From: Treponema_C sp050937815
GTDB lineage: Bacteria > Spirochaetota > Spirochaetia > Treponematales > Treponemataceae
Reading direction: 5' to 3'
Assembly (NCBI RefSeq): GCF_050937815.1
Contig: NZ_JACDIJ010000009.1
Span: 1 to 64,000 of the forward strand
DNA length: 64,000 nt
Position 1 is the stretch's first letter; each line of letters opens with the position of its first letter. This document shows, piece by piece, positions 23,756-30,969 of this stretch. Position numbers and translations under genes: made by a program. The notes beneath the pieces were generated by a model, which worked only from the letters and a program-made list of their open reading frames with translations, ran no database searches and was not told where the DNA came from.

Positions 23756-25276
23756 ATGGAAAAAGTACTGGAAAGTGTACTGGATATGCAAGTCGCTGAA
23801 GAAGCAGGCATCGATAAAAAAGAACAAATCGTAAACATAGATTTTAAAATGGTAACGTTTTCACTTGCGGGAAAGGAATATGCCATTGATATTCTTAAAA
23901 TTAAGGAAATAGCGAAGGCGGGCCGCTTTACCTATGTTCCGAACAGCGCCCCCTTTGTTATCGGCGTATATAATTTGCGCGGTGAAATAATTCCGATTAT
24001 TGATCTGCGCTTATTTTTTAATATTCCGGTTCCGGAGCGTTCCGCCGAAGATCAGGAAAGCATTATCATTGTCAGTTTCGGTGAGCAAAAATACGGAATT
24101 GTCGTAGACCGCATAGATCGTGTTGTGGGAATTCAAAGCAGTACGATACAGCCGCCGCACCCTCTGTTCGGCGATATCAATATAAAATATATTTACGGTG
24201 TCGTTGAAAATGCGGATCGTTTATATATTTTGCTTGATATTGACCGCATTTTCGGTATTAAGGGGGTTGAAAGATACGAGCCGCAGGATATTTCCGTTTC
24301 GGGTATGCAGCAAACAATGCAGCAGCTCCCGCCCCAAGCGGCTTTTGAACCGCCCGCATCAAAAACGGAAAAAGCTCCGACTATGGCCGATGTTTTTTCC
24401 GCAGCGGAAAAAGACAGGATAAAAGACACTTCCCAAGACAAGGCGGCTTCCGCTTCCGCCGCTTCTTCGGCGGCTTCTGTTTCGTCTGCGCCTTCTTCTT
24501 CCGCCTCCGCAAAAGCCGAAGCGCAAAAGCCGAAAGAAGATCCCGAATTTTCATTTGTTGCTCAAGAACTTGCATCGTTTAAAAAGTTCTACTTGTCCGA
24601 TATAAACGAACACTGGGTGCATAAACGCTATGCCGAATGGAAAAACGAGCGTACGGCGGCGAATGTTCAGATTTTAAATGCGGATGATGCCGACGCTTTT
24701 TTAAGCCCCTTTTATTCGCGCTGTACGGGCAGCTTATGGACAAACGAGTATGCCGAAGCGATTTATGCGGTGCTGCCCGAAAATCATGCAAAACAGATTT
24801 ATGTATGGAATCCCGGCTGCGGTGCGGGCTATGAAGCGTATTCGCTTGCCTGTCTTTTGAAAAAACGGTATCCGGATGCGAAAATCCGTATATATGCACA
24901 GGATACGGATTTACTTGCGGTTTCCAATGCTCCGCTTATGTTGGTGCAAAAAAGTCCCGCTTTTAGCTGGTATGATGAATATCTTTCGCAAACGGTATCC
25001 GGAGAGTGGACCTTTGCACCGGATATAAAAGATACTATTTTGTTTGAATATCATGATTGTACACATTCAAATCCCGTTTCGCAAGTAGATCTTATATTTG
25101 CAAGAGATTTTTTATCCTTTGTACCCGAAGCAAACAAAAGCACCGTACTTGAAGATTTTTATGAAAAGATTCGCGGTAACGGTTTTGTTGTTGTCGGCGA
25201 TAATGAAGTTCTTGCCGATCGAAATAATTGGTTCGAAGTTATGAAAGATACCGTCATAACATATACTAAGCAATAG
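23756..25276 (+). CDS. cheW: CheW adaptor fused to a CheR-like domain
   Basis: 506 aa, three times a normal CheW. Residues ~25-170 are a CheW domain ('FSLAGKEYAIDILKIKEIA', 'GVYNLRGEIIPIIDLRLFF'). An Ala/Ser/Pro-rich linker spans ~185-265. Residues ~270-506 resemble the CheR methyltransferase: 'VWNPGCGAGYEAYSLACLL' in place of the SAM-binding loop and 'VDLIFARDFLSF' in place of the CheR 'dLIFCRNVL' motif. Several canonical CheR residues are altered, so the domain may be structural. Such CheW-CheR-like proteins are known from treponemal chemoreceptor arrays. It lies in the che operon after cheA. Confidence 0.9.
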   Translation: MEKVLESVLDMQVAEEAGIDKKEQIVNIDFKMVTFSLAGKEYAIDILKIKEIAKAGRFTYVPNSAPFVIGVYNLRGEIIPIIDLRLFFNIPVPERSAEDQESIIIVSFGEQKYGIVVDRIDRVVGIQSSTIQPPHPLFGDINIKYIYGVVENADRLYILLDIDRIFGIKGVERYEPQDISVSGMQQTMQQLPPQAAFEPPASKTEKAPTMADVFSAAEKDRIKDTSQDKAASASAASSAASVSSAPSSSASAKAEAQKPKEDPEFSFVAQELASFKKFYLSDINEHWVHKRYAEWKNERTAANVQILNADDADAFLSPFYSRCTGSLWTNEYAEAIYAVLPENHAKQIYVWNPGCGAGYEAYSLACLLKKRYPDAKIRIYAQDTDLLAVSNAPLMLVQKSPAFSWYDEYLSQTVSGEWTFAPDIKDTILFEYHDCTHSNPVSQVDLIFARDFLSFVPEANKSTVLEDFYEKIRGNGFVVVGDNEVLADRNNWFEVMKDTVITYTKQ

Positions 25277-25293
25277 TTTTTTAGGAGGACAAA

Positions 25294-25758
25294 TTGCGTG
25301 TAGAGTACATCAATCCTTTTGTTGAAACCGCATTCAGTGTTTTAACGGAAGTATTAAACGGTGAAGTCAAACGTGGTGATTTATATCTTAAGTCAACATC
25401 AATGCCGGTAATGGGTGTGGTTGCCCTTGTCGGTCTTGCCGGTGATGTCGAAGGCCGTGTTCTTTTTGATATGACGATGGAGACGGCTATGAAAATAGCT
25501 TCCCGTATGAATATGGAAGAATTAACGGCTTTTGACGAATTGGCAAAGGCGACTATTACCGAGTTAGCCAATTTGATAACCGCTCAAGCCGTTACAAAAT
25601 TGCATGATTTGGGTTTTAAATTCGATTTAACCCCTCCAGCTCTTTTTACCGGTGAAAAAATGGAAATCGCAAACAACGAAGTCGAAGCATTAATTGTTCC
25701 TATGATTACCCAGCAGGGCAAAATAGAAGTCAATGTTGCTATTCGTGAAAAAGCCTAA
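25294..25758 (+). CDS. cheX: CheY-P phosphatase CheX
   Basis: 154 aa. The CheC/CheX/FliY phosphatase signature ExxN is present as E90-x-x-N93 in 'TITELANLITAQ'. CheX dephosphorylates CheY-P, replacing CheZ in spirochaetes. The start is TTG, supported by an ideal AGGAGG nine bases or less upstream and by alignment to the family N-terminus. It sits between cheW and cheY. Confidence 0.92.
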   Translation: MRVEYINPFVETAFSVLTEVLNGEVKRGDLYLKSTSMPVMGVVALVGLAGDVEGRVLFDMTMETAMKIASRMNMEELTAFDELAKATITELANLITAQAVTKLHDLGFKFDLTPPALFTGEKMEIANNEVEALIVPMITQQGKIEVNVAIREKA

Positions 25759-25781
25759 GGGAACTAGAGGAGAAAAAAAGT

Positions 25782-26216
25782 ATGAAAACAAAACAAGATT
25801 TTCCGTCGATAAATGAGAGGCCGCCTGAGGGGGTAAAAGAAGACGGATCGAAGGTTCGTGTTTTGGTCGTTGACGATTCAATGTTTGTTGCAAAACAGTT
25901 GGGACAAATTTTAACCAGCGAAGGGTATGAAGTTGTTGCAACCGCCGGCGACGGTCAAGAGGGTGTTGAAAAGTATAAAGAATTATGTCCGAATGTCGAT
26001 ATCGTAACAATGGATATTACAATGCCCAAAATGGACGGAATTACGGCTTTGGAACAAATAATGGCTTTTGATAAAAATGCCCGTGTCGTTATGATAAGCG
26101 CGCTCGGAAAAGAAGAATTGGTAAAAAAATCCCTTCTTTTGGGAGCAAAAAACTATATCGTAAAGCCTTTGGATCGTAAAAAGGTTTTGGAACGAATCGG
26201 CGCTTCGTTAAAATAA
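25782..26216 (+). CDS. cheY: Chemotaxis response regulator CheY
   Basis: 144 aa single receiver domain with acidic pocket D31/D32, phospho-acceptor D78 ('VTMDITMPKMDG'), switch Ser at about 106 ('VMISALGKE') and K128 ('YIVKPL'). A 22-residue N-terminal extension precedes the first strand. It binds the flagellar switch when phosphorylated. Last gene of the operon, with a GAGGAG Shine-Dalgarno and a strong terminator after it. Confidence 0.94.
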   Translation: MKTKQDFPSINERPPEGVKEDGSKVRVLVVDDSMFVAKQLGQILTSEGYEVVATAGDGQEGVEKYKELCPNVDIVTMDITMPKMDGITALEQIMAFDKNARVVMISALGKEELVKKSLLLGAKNYIVKPLDRKKVLERIGASLK

Positions 26217-26227
26217 ACGAGGTAAGC

Positions 26228-26273
26228 GGGCTATTATAAACTTTCAAACGTGAGTTTATAATAGCCCTTTTTT
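26228..26273 (+). terminator. Intrinsic terminator of the che operon
   Basis: A perfect 15-bp stem (26228-26242 with 26253-26267, 10-base loop) is followed by six T. It also overlaps the 3' end of the convergent winged-helix gene. Confidence 0.85.
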
Positions 26274-26908
26274 ACTTTTATAAGCGATTCGGGTCTGTGA
26301 GCCGCTTGTTGCAAAATACAGTTTATTCTGTGTATATACGTGTACAATGTTTTTGTATGTGCATCCGTATGTATACCCCAGAGTGCAAAACTCATTTCTT
26401 CCAAAGACAGGGCTTGTTCCGCCTTGCGTTTTAAAAGGCTGTACAGTTTTTTTTCCGCAGGTCTGAATTCTTCCGGCGGGTTTTTTAAAAGCTCTATTTT
26501 ATTTGCCGCATTTTTAAGTATTGTTTCTATCTTTTTTTTTGTTTCGCAGCTGCACTGTTTGTTTTGAAAAACGGGAATACTCAGTTTGTGTATATTTTGT
26601 GCATCATATAAAAATATCATAAAATCGAATTTGTCGAAAAAAATACTTGCACGGATATAAGGTTCTATTTGGGTGTTTTTATCGGCAAAAATAAAAAAAT
26701 CTCTGTCCAAAATAATGCAGTCGGGAACTTTGCAGCGGATTTCTTTAAATAAGGCGCTTAAATTCCATACGGTTTTACATGTACAGTTTTCATAGGAAAG
26801 CGCATAGCGTAAGAGTCCTTTTAATCCGTTTTTTTTACACAATAAAAGAAAATACAAAACCTGCGGCTCTTCCAATACTTTAGCCCGCGAAATTAAGCGC
26901 TTGACCAA
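26234..26908 (-). CDS. OmpR/PhoB-type winged-helix protein, degenerate receiver
   Basis: 224 aa. The C-terminal ~75 residues ('LSLEEMSFALWGIHTDAHTKTLYTYIHRIN...IKVKKGYYKL') match the winged helix of OmpR-type regulators. The N-terminal 140 residues look like a worn receiver (a 'CIILDRDFFIF' strand is seen), with no convincing phosphorylation pocket. The start is a TTG without a clear Shine-Dalgarno, overlapping the predicted -35 box of the divergent tRNA gene, so a later start is possible. It has a low-GC, Cys-rich character compared with its neighbours. Target genes are unknown. Confidence 0.6.
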   Translation of the reverse strand: MVKRLISRAKVLEEPQVLYFLLLCKKNGLKGLLRYALSYENCTCKTVWNLSALFKEIRCKVPDCIILDRDFFIFADKNTQIEPYIRASIFFDKFDFMIFLYDAQNIHKLSIPVFQNKQCSCETKKKIETILKNAANKIELLKNPPEEFRPAEKKLYSLLKRKAEQALSLEEMSFALWGIHTDAHTKTLYTYIHRINCILQQAAHRPESLIKVKKGYYKLTFESL

Positions 26909-26929
26909 AATACTGCTATATGATATCTT
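26901..26929 (+). promoter_or_regulatory. tRNA-Val promoter
   Basis: TTGACC (26901-26906), 17-bp spacer, TATCTT (26924-26929), 14 bases before the mature tRNA 5' end. Confidence 0.55.
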
Positions 26930-26942
26930 TAGCGGTATGTAC

Positions 26943-27016
26943 GGGCGATTAGCTCAGCTGGTTAGAGTACTACCTTGACATGGTAGGGGTCACTGGTTCG
27001 ATCCCAGTATCGCCCA
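26943..27016 (+). tRNA. tRNA-Val (anticodon GAC)
   Basis: Cloverleaf by eye: acceptor GGGCGAT with ATCGCCC and discriminator A; anticodon stem CTACC/GGTAG around loop TTGACAT, giving GAC (Val); T-stem ACTGG/CCAGT with the TTCGATC loop. 74 nt, CCA not encoded. Confidence 0.95.
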
Positions 27017-27069
27017 TCCGTATTATTCATTATACCACAAGATTTGCAGTTTCACTACAATTTTATAAT

Positions 27070-27107
27070 AAAAAAGGCTAAAAACTGGAGTTTTTAGCCT
27101 TTTTTTA
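27070..27107. terminator. Bidirectional terminator between tRNA-Val and efp
   Basis: An 11-bp stem (27076-27086 with 27089-27099) is flanked by an A run on one side and a T run on the other, so it can end both the plus-strand tRNA transcript and the minus-strand efp transcript. Confidence 0.8.
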
Positions 27108-27112
27108 ACCGT

Positions 27113-27676
27113 TTATTTATTTACACGCTCCACATAATCGTTTGTTTCCGTATTAACAAGGATTTTTTCGTCCTGTTTTATAAATAAGGGGACGCGCACG
27201 GTTAAACCCGTTTCGGTAACGACAGGCTTGGTTGCACCCGATACGGTATCTCCTTTAACGTAATTTTCGCTTTCGGCAACGGTAAACACCATTTTTTGCG
27301 GAATTTTAACGTCGATGGGTTCGTCGTCCCAAAGCAAAATGGGATACACTTCGCCTTCTTTAAGATAATACTTTAAATTTTCGTTTAAATCTTCGGGAAC
27401 ATTAATACTGTCGAAGCTGACGGTATTCATAAAGATGTGGTTGTCGCCGTCCGAATATTGGTATTGTCCGTCTACGGTTTCCACTGTTGCGTCTTCGACA
27501 AGGTCGGGGGTTTTAATGGTTTGCGTTAAAACCGAACCGTCTTTTAAGTTTTTCATTTTAACTCGGGCAAAAGCCGTTCCCTTTCCCGGATTTACAAATT
27601 CGCGTTCAACTACTAAAAAGGGTGCGTTTTTAATAAGCAAAACCGTCCCTTTGGCGATATCGCCGCCTCTAATCAT
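27113..27676 (-). CDS. efp: Elongation factor P
   Basis: 187 aa three-domain tRNA mimic that rescues ribosomes stalled at polyproline. The conserved loop VNPGKGTAF puts a Lys at position 32, the residue modified in many bacteria. The C-terminal 'GLTVRVPLFIKQDEKILVNTETNDYVERV' is the family signature. Length is standard. A GAGAGG Shine-Dalgarno precedes the ATG. No modification enzyme (epmA/epmB) is nearby. Confidence 0.95.
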   Translation of the reverse strand: MIRGGDIAKGTVLLIKNAPFLVVEREFVNPGKGTAFARVKMKNLKDGSVLTQTIKTPDLVEDATVETVDGQYQYSDGDNHIFMNTVSFDSINVPEDLNENLKYYLKEGEVYPILLWDDEPIDVKIPQKMVFTVAESENYVKGDTVSGATKPVVTETGLTVRVPLFIKQDEKILVNTETNDYVERVNK

Positions 27677-27761
27677 TGTTTTCCTCTCAAAAAATAATAT
27701 GCTTTATTATAATGAATTTTATCTGCCGTTGCAACAGATTACAAAAAGGTTTGCTTTTAAA

Positions 27762-28757
27762 TCAGTTTCGGTGGATTTTCCAACAGCGGTGGATACGCTT
27801 GTTTCGGAAGTCTTCGGGGATTGTTTTTTCGCTTATGTCGCTGACGCTGAAAGGATGCGGGTGCAGGCTGCGTAAAGCGTTTTCGTCAAAGGTAAGACTG
27901 CGGCTGTTTGTCGAAAAATAAAGTATACCGCCTTTGTTTAAGCGGCTTAGGCACAGGGAAACTAAAAGAGGCCAATCGCGGTTTATGTCGAGGACGGTAT
28001 CGGTTTTTTTTGAATTAGAAAAAGTCGGCGGATCGAGGACGATGATATCCCATACTTGCGCACTGCGCCGCAAAAAACCGAATACATCGCTTTGAATAAG
28101 TTTAAAACGAGTTGTATCGGTAAATCCGTTAAGTGCAAGGTTGTGCCGTGCGCGCTCCAAATAGGGGACGGATAAATCCACGGAATCGACGCGCGATGCT
28201 CCGCCTGCGGCCGCGTATACGCTAAAACTGCCGGTATAACAAAAAAGGTTTAAAACACTTTTATTCTTTGCTTCGGTACGCACCGTATCGCGTAAAATTC
28301 GGTGATCGAAAAACAAACCCGTATCGACATATGAACAAAGGTTAACCGAAAACAAAAGACCGCCTTCCCGTATACGGATACACACATCATTTTCCGCTTG
28401 TTTTGCATATTGTGCCGCTTCGGTTTGTCTGTTTTTTTGCCTCCGGCGGCGTTTTACGAATATATGTTCCGGTAAAACGTTTAAGGTTTTCAAAGCCGTT
28501 TTTTGCATCGCTTCAAGCCATAAGGTTTCTTCCGTTTTATCTTTTTCGTAGGGGCGCTCGTATAAATACAGCACAAGATAAACGGTACCGTTTATGTCTT
28601 CATAGCGGTCGAGGCAAAGCGGAATTTCGGGAATATCGCGATCGTATAAGCGGTATGCATAGACTGCCGTTCGGCGCGCCCATTTTTTCAAATGGCGCTC
28701 GCGTTTACAAAGCCGGTTTGCAAACATAAGGGTTTGGGCGGCCGTTTTTGAGTCCAT
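27762..28757 (-). CDS. RlmK/RlmI-like class I rRNA methyltransferase
   Basis: 331 aa from the ATG at 28757, two bases after the rex stop. Motif I is 'VLNLFCYTGSFSVYAAAGGA', followed by acidic 'VDSVDLS', then the catalytic-type 'IIVLDPPTFSNSK'. These closely match the C-terminal RlmK half of E. coli RlmL (m7G2069 of 23S rRNA); the N-terminal THUMP/RlmL half is missing. A longer in-frame extension (to 28889) lies inside rex and is rejected. Substrate position is inferred from family only. Confidence 0.8.
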   Translation of the reverse strand: MDSKTAAQTLMFANRLCKRERHLKKWARRTAVYAYRLYDRDIPEIPLCLDRYEDINGTVYLVLYLYERPYEKDKTEETLWLEAMQKTALKTLNVLPEHIFVKRRRRQKNRQTEAAQYAKQAENDVCIRIREGGLLFSVNLCSYVDTGLFFDHRILRDTVRTEAKNKSVLNLFCYTGSFSVYAAAGGASRVDSVDLSVPYLERARHNLALNGFTDTTRFKLIQSDVFGFLRRSAQVWDIIVLDPPTFSNSKKTDTVLDINRDWPLLVSLCLSRLNKGGILYFSTNSRSLTFDENALRSLHPHPFSVSDISEKTIPEDFRNKRIHRCWKIHRN

Positions 28758-28759
28758 AT

Positions 28760-29410
28760 CTATTTTTTTATGCGGTGCGGCTTTGTATTGTTGAGCATAA
28801 GGCTGAGCATCGCATAGCCGGACGTTAAATCTTCGCGCTGGCAAACGACTCCGCGCGGCAATTTGAGCTTTACGTTTGTAAAATTCCAAATTGCCTTTAT
28901 GCTGGTTTGGGTTACCCTGTCGGCGGTTTCCTGTGCATAGGCTGAAGGAACCGTGATAATGGCTATGGTAGCTTTTAGGTTGTTGACTTGTTCTTTAAGC
29001 GTTTCAAGTGAAAAAACGGGAACGCCGTGAATGCTGCTTCCTATTTTGCGCACATCGGTGTCGAAAGCCGCGACAAAGTTCAAGCCGTGAAACTGGAATT
29101 CCTGATATCCGGTAAGGGCGGTTGCCAAATTTCCGGCACCGATAATAATGGCGTTTTTTTGTTTATCCCAGCCTAAAAAATGCTCGATGGCCGCTATCAA
29201 AGCCGCAACCGGATAGCCTTTTTTCGGTTTTCCGACAATACCGGTAATGGCTAAATCTTTTCGTACCTGTATGGGTTCCAAATCCAGTTCTTGGGCAATA
29301 ACGGTACCCGAAATAAACTCATATCCTTCGCTTTGCACGTTTTTTATGATATGTAAATAAGAAGGCAGGCGGCGGATTGAAGGCGTTGCCGGTATTTTTT
29401 GTCTTACCAA
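28760..29410 (-). CDS. rex: Redox-sensing transcriptional repressor Rex
   Basis: 216 aa. An N-terminal winged helix (1-80) with 'ISGTVIAQELDLEPIQVRKDLA' is followed by a Rossmann NAD(H) domain with 'NAIIIGAGNLATAL' and a C-terminal domain-swapped helix. Rex represses fermentation and redox genes when NADH is low. The start is TTG behind GGGAG. Its own promoter overlaps a half Rex site (TTGTGAA at 29463-29469), hinting at autoregulation. Confidence 0.93.
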   Translation of the reverse strand: MVRQKIPATPSIRRLPSYLHIIKNVQSEGYEFISGTVIAQELDLEPIQVRKDLAITGIVGKPKKGYPVAALIAAIEHFLGWDKQKNAIIIGAGNLATALTGYQEFQFHGLNFVAAFDTDVRKIGSSIHGVPVFSLETLKEQVNNLKATIAIITVPSAYAQETADRVTQTSIKAIWNFTNVKLKLPRGVVCQREDLTSGYAMLSLMLNNTKPHRIKK

Positions 29411-29440
29411 AATAGGCTCCCTATAATAAAGTTTCTTTGT

Positions 29441-29469
29441 AGTATACAGTAAAAACGCAAAATTGTGAA
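29441..29469 (-). promoter_or_regulatory. rex promoter with Rex half-site
   Basis: Minus strand: TTCACA (29464-29469), 17-bp spacer, TATACT (29441-29446). The -35 box is part of TTCACAA, half of the Rex consensus TTGTGAnnnnnnTCACAA; the other half is not present. A TATAAT at 29481-29486 on the plus strand may be the -10 of the flg operon, but has no good -35. Confidence 0.45.
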
Positions 29470-29580
29470 GAGGCGGAAAGTATAATATATATCACGCGAT
29501 TTTAAAAATCGTTTTTTCTAAACTTTAATTATGCGAATTCCGAAAATTAAAGTACGGGTAACCGGACAGGGAGGCTTATA

Positions 29581-29994
29581 ATGAACGGTCTTACACGGAC
29601 TTTGGATATTCTTCATCGCGCACTTGATGTGAATGCACTGCGCTATCAGATTACGGCGCATAACTTGACAAATGCCGAAACGCCGAATTATAAGCGTACC
29701 GAAGTTAATTTTGAAAGTCAGCTTAAACGGGCTTTCGAATCGGAAAAAACGGCTCAAGATCATGCACGGCTTATTACAAGCGATCCGCGTCATATAAGCA
29801 ACGACACCTTTATCGATTATCGCACCGTTGAGCCAAGACGTGTAACCGATTATTGGAGTACGGTACAGCCGAACGGCAGCAATGTCGATCCGGAACAGGA
29901 AGCTATGAATGTTTTGAAAACCCAAATGACGTATCAATTATTAAGTCAGCTGACGGGTTTTCATTTTTCACAGGCAAAGGTTATTTTAAAGTAG
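29581..29994 (+). CDS. flgB: Flagellar basal-body rod protein FlgB
   Basis: 137 aa. Proximal rod subunit, exported by the flagellar type III system. The N-terminal 'RALDVNALRYQITAHNLTNAETPNYKRTEVNFE' is the rod/hook family signature and the C-terminal heptad-like 'NVLKTQMTYQLLSQL' pairs with it as a coiled coil. First gene of an eight-gene flagellar operon; GGGAGG Shine-Dalgarno. Confidence 0.94.
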   Translation: MNGLTRTLDILHRALDVNALRYQITAHNLTNAETPNYKRTEVNFESQLKRAFESEKTAQDHARLITSDPRHISNDTFIDYRTVEPRRVTDYWSTVQPNGSNVDPEQEAMNVLKTQMTYQLLSQLTGFHFSQAKVILK

Positions 29995-30007
29995 GTGCAA
30001 AGCCGGC

Positions 30008-30042
30008 TTAAAGCAGCCGAAAAATCGGCTTAAAGTAAAGAG
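30008..30042 (+). repeat. Direct repeat and small hairpin between flgB and flgC
   Basis: CGGCTTAAAG occurs twice in the 55-base gap, and AGCCGA-aaaa-TCGGCT forms a 6-bp hairpin between the copies. There is no T run, so it may stabilise or process the mRNA. Confidence 0.4.
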
Positions 30043-30049
30043 GTAGGAT

Positions 30050-30505
30050 ATGGGACTTTTTTCAAGTATAAATATTGCGGCAACGGGTTTAAGCGCACAG
30101 CGTTTCAGATCCGACGTTATATCCGATAATATTGCAAACGTATCGACAACCCGCACGCAGGACGGCGGTCCTTTTAAACGTTCGCGCGTTATTTTAGCGT
30201 CGGCTCAAAAAAAACCGACGTTCCGCAGTCCCTTTGTGCCTGAAAGTTTGGATAAGGGAATAGGCGAGGGGGTGCGCGTTATGAGAGTCGAAAAAGATAC
30301 CTCTGCGGGAACCTTGCTTTACGATCCGACACATCCGGATGCCATTCAATCCGGTCCGAACGCCGGCTATGTCGAACTTCCGAACGTAAACATTGTAAAC
30401 GAAATGGTGGATTTGATTTCCGCGTCGCGTGCATATGAAGCGAATACAACGGTTATTCAGGGAGCAAAAGAAATGTTTCAGCAAGCCCTTGTCATAGGTC
30501 AATAA
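30050..30505 (+). CDS. flgC: Flagellar basal-body rod protein FlgC
   Basis: 151 aa. N-terminal 'INIAATGLSAQRFRSDVISDNIANVSTTRT' and C-terminal 'VNIVNEMVDLISASRAYEANTTVIQGAKEM' are the paired helices of rod proteins. Proximal rod component, cotranscribed with flgB and fliE. Confidence 0.95.
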   Translation: MGLFSSINIAATGLSAQRFRSDVISDNIANVSTTRTQDGGPFKRSRVILASAQKKPTFRSPFVPESLDKGIGEGVRVMRVEKDTSAGTLLYDPTHPDAIQSGPNAGYVELPNVNIVNEMVDLISASRAYEANTTVIQGAKEMFQQALVIGQ

Positions 30506-30534
30506 TCGCGGTACAATAAAGAAGGAGGGGATTC

Positions 30535-30876
30535 ATGATTGATGCGTTGAAGTTAATACGTTCGGATGCCGCACATATAGGAAGCGGCCCGATGGTTTTT
30601 TTAGCGGGGAAAAGTACGGTTTCGGCTTTTGAATCAAATCCGGGTAAAGCAAACCGTACCGCATTCGACCGTTACTTACTGGATGCGGTGCAATATGTAA
30701 ATCAAAAGCAAATTGATGTTACCGATATGGAACAGCAGCTGGTAACGGATCCCGATTCCGTAGACCCGCACGATGTAACGATTGCAATGGCTAAAGCGAA
30801 TCTGTCGCTTTCCATCGCGCAAAATGTTATAAGCCGTCTTACGCAGGCATGGAACGAAATTACTTCCAACAGGTAG
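30535..30876 (+). CDS. fliE: Flagellar hook-basal body protein FliE
   Basis: 113 aa. It links the MS ring to the proximal rod. The conserved C-terminal 'DPDSVDPHDVTIAMAKANLSLSIAQNVISRLTQAWNEI' identifies it. A GGAGGGG Shine-Dalgarno precedes the ATG. The stop codon is part of the -35 box of a candidate internal promoter. Confidence 0.93.
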   Translation: MIDALKLIRSDAAHIGSGPMVFLAGKSTVSAFESNPGKANRTAFDRYLLDAVQYVNQKQIDVTDMEQQLVTDPDSVDPHDVTIAMAKANLSLSIAQNVISRLTQAWNEITSNR

Positions 30877-30902
30877 ACAAATTCCGTAAACTGTGCTATA
30901 AT
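30874..30902 (+). promoter_or_regulatory. Candidate internal promoter before fliF
   Basis: TAGACA (30874-30879), 17-bp spacer, perfect TATAAT (30897-30902), in the 93-bp gap between fliE and fliF, the largest in the operon. Confidence 0.55.
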
Positions 30903-30969
30903 AAGACATTATAAATTACAGAAGTAAGTTCGTTCACGGAAGCGGCTTTCGCTTTCGACGGGAGGGTGC

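Noticed and set aside
28758..28889. Longer N-terminus for the RlmK-like methyltransferase
   Set aside because: It would lie inside rex in another frame; the ATG at 28757, two bases after the rex stop, fits better.
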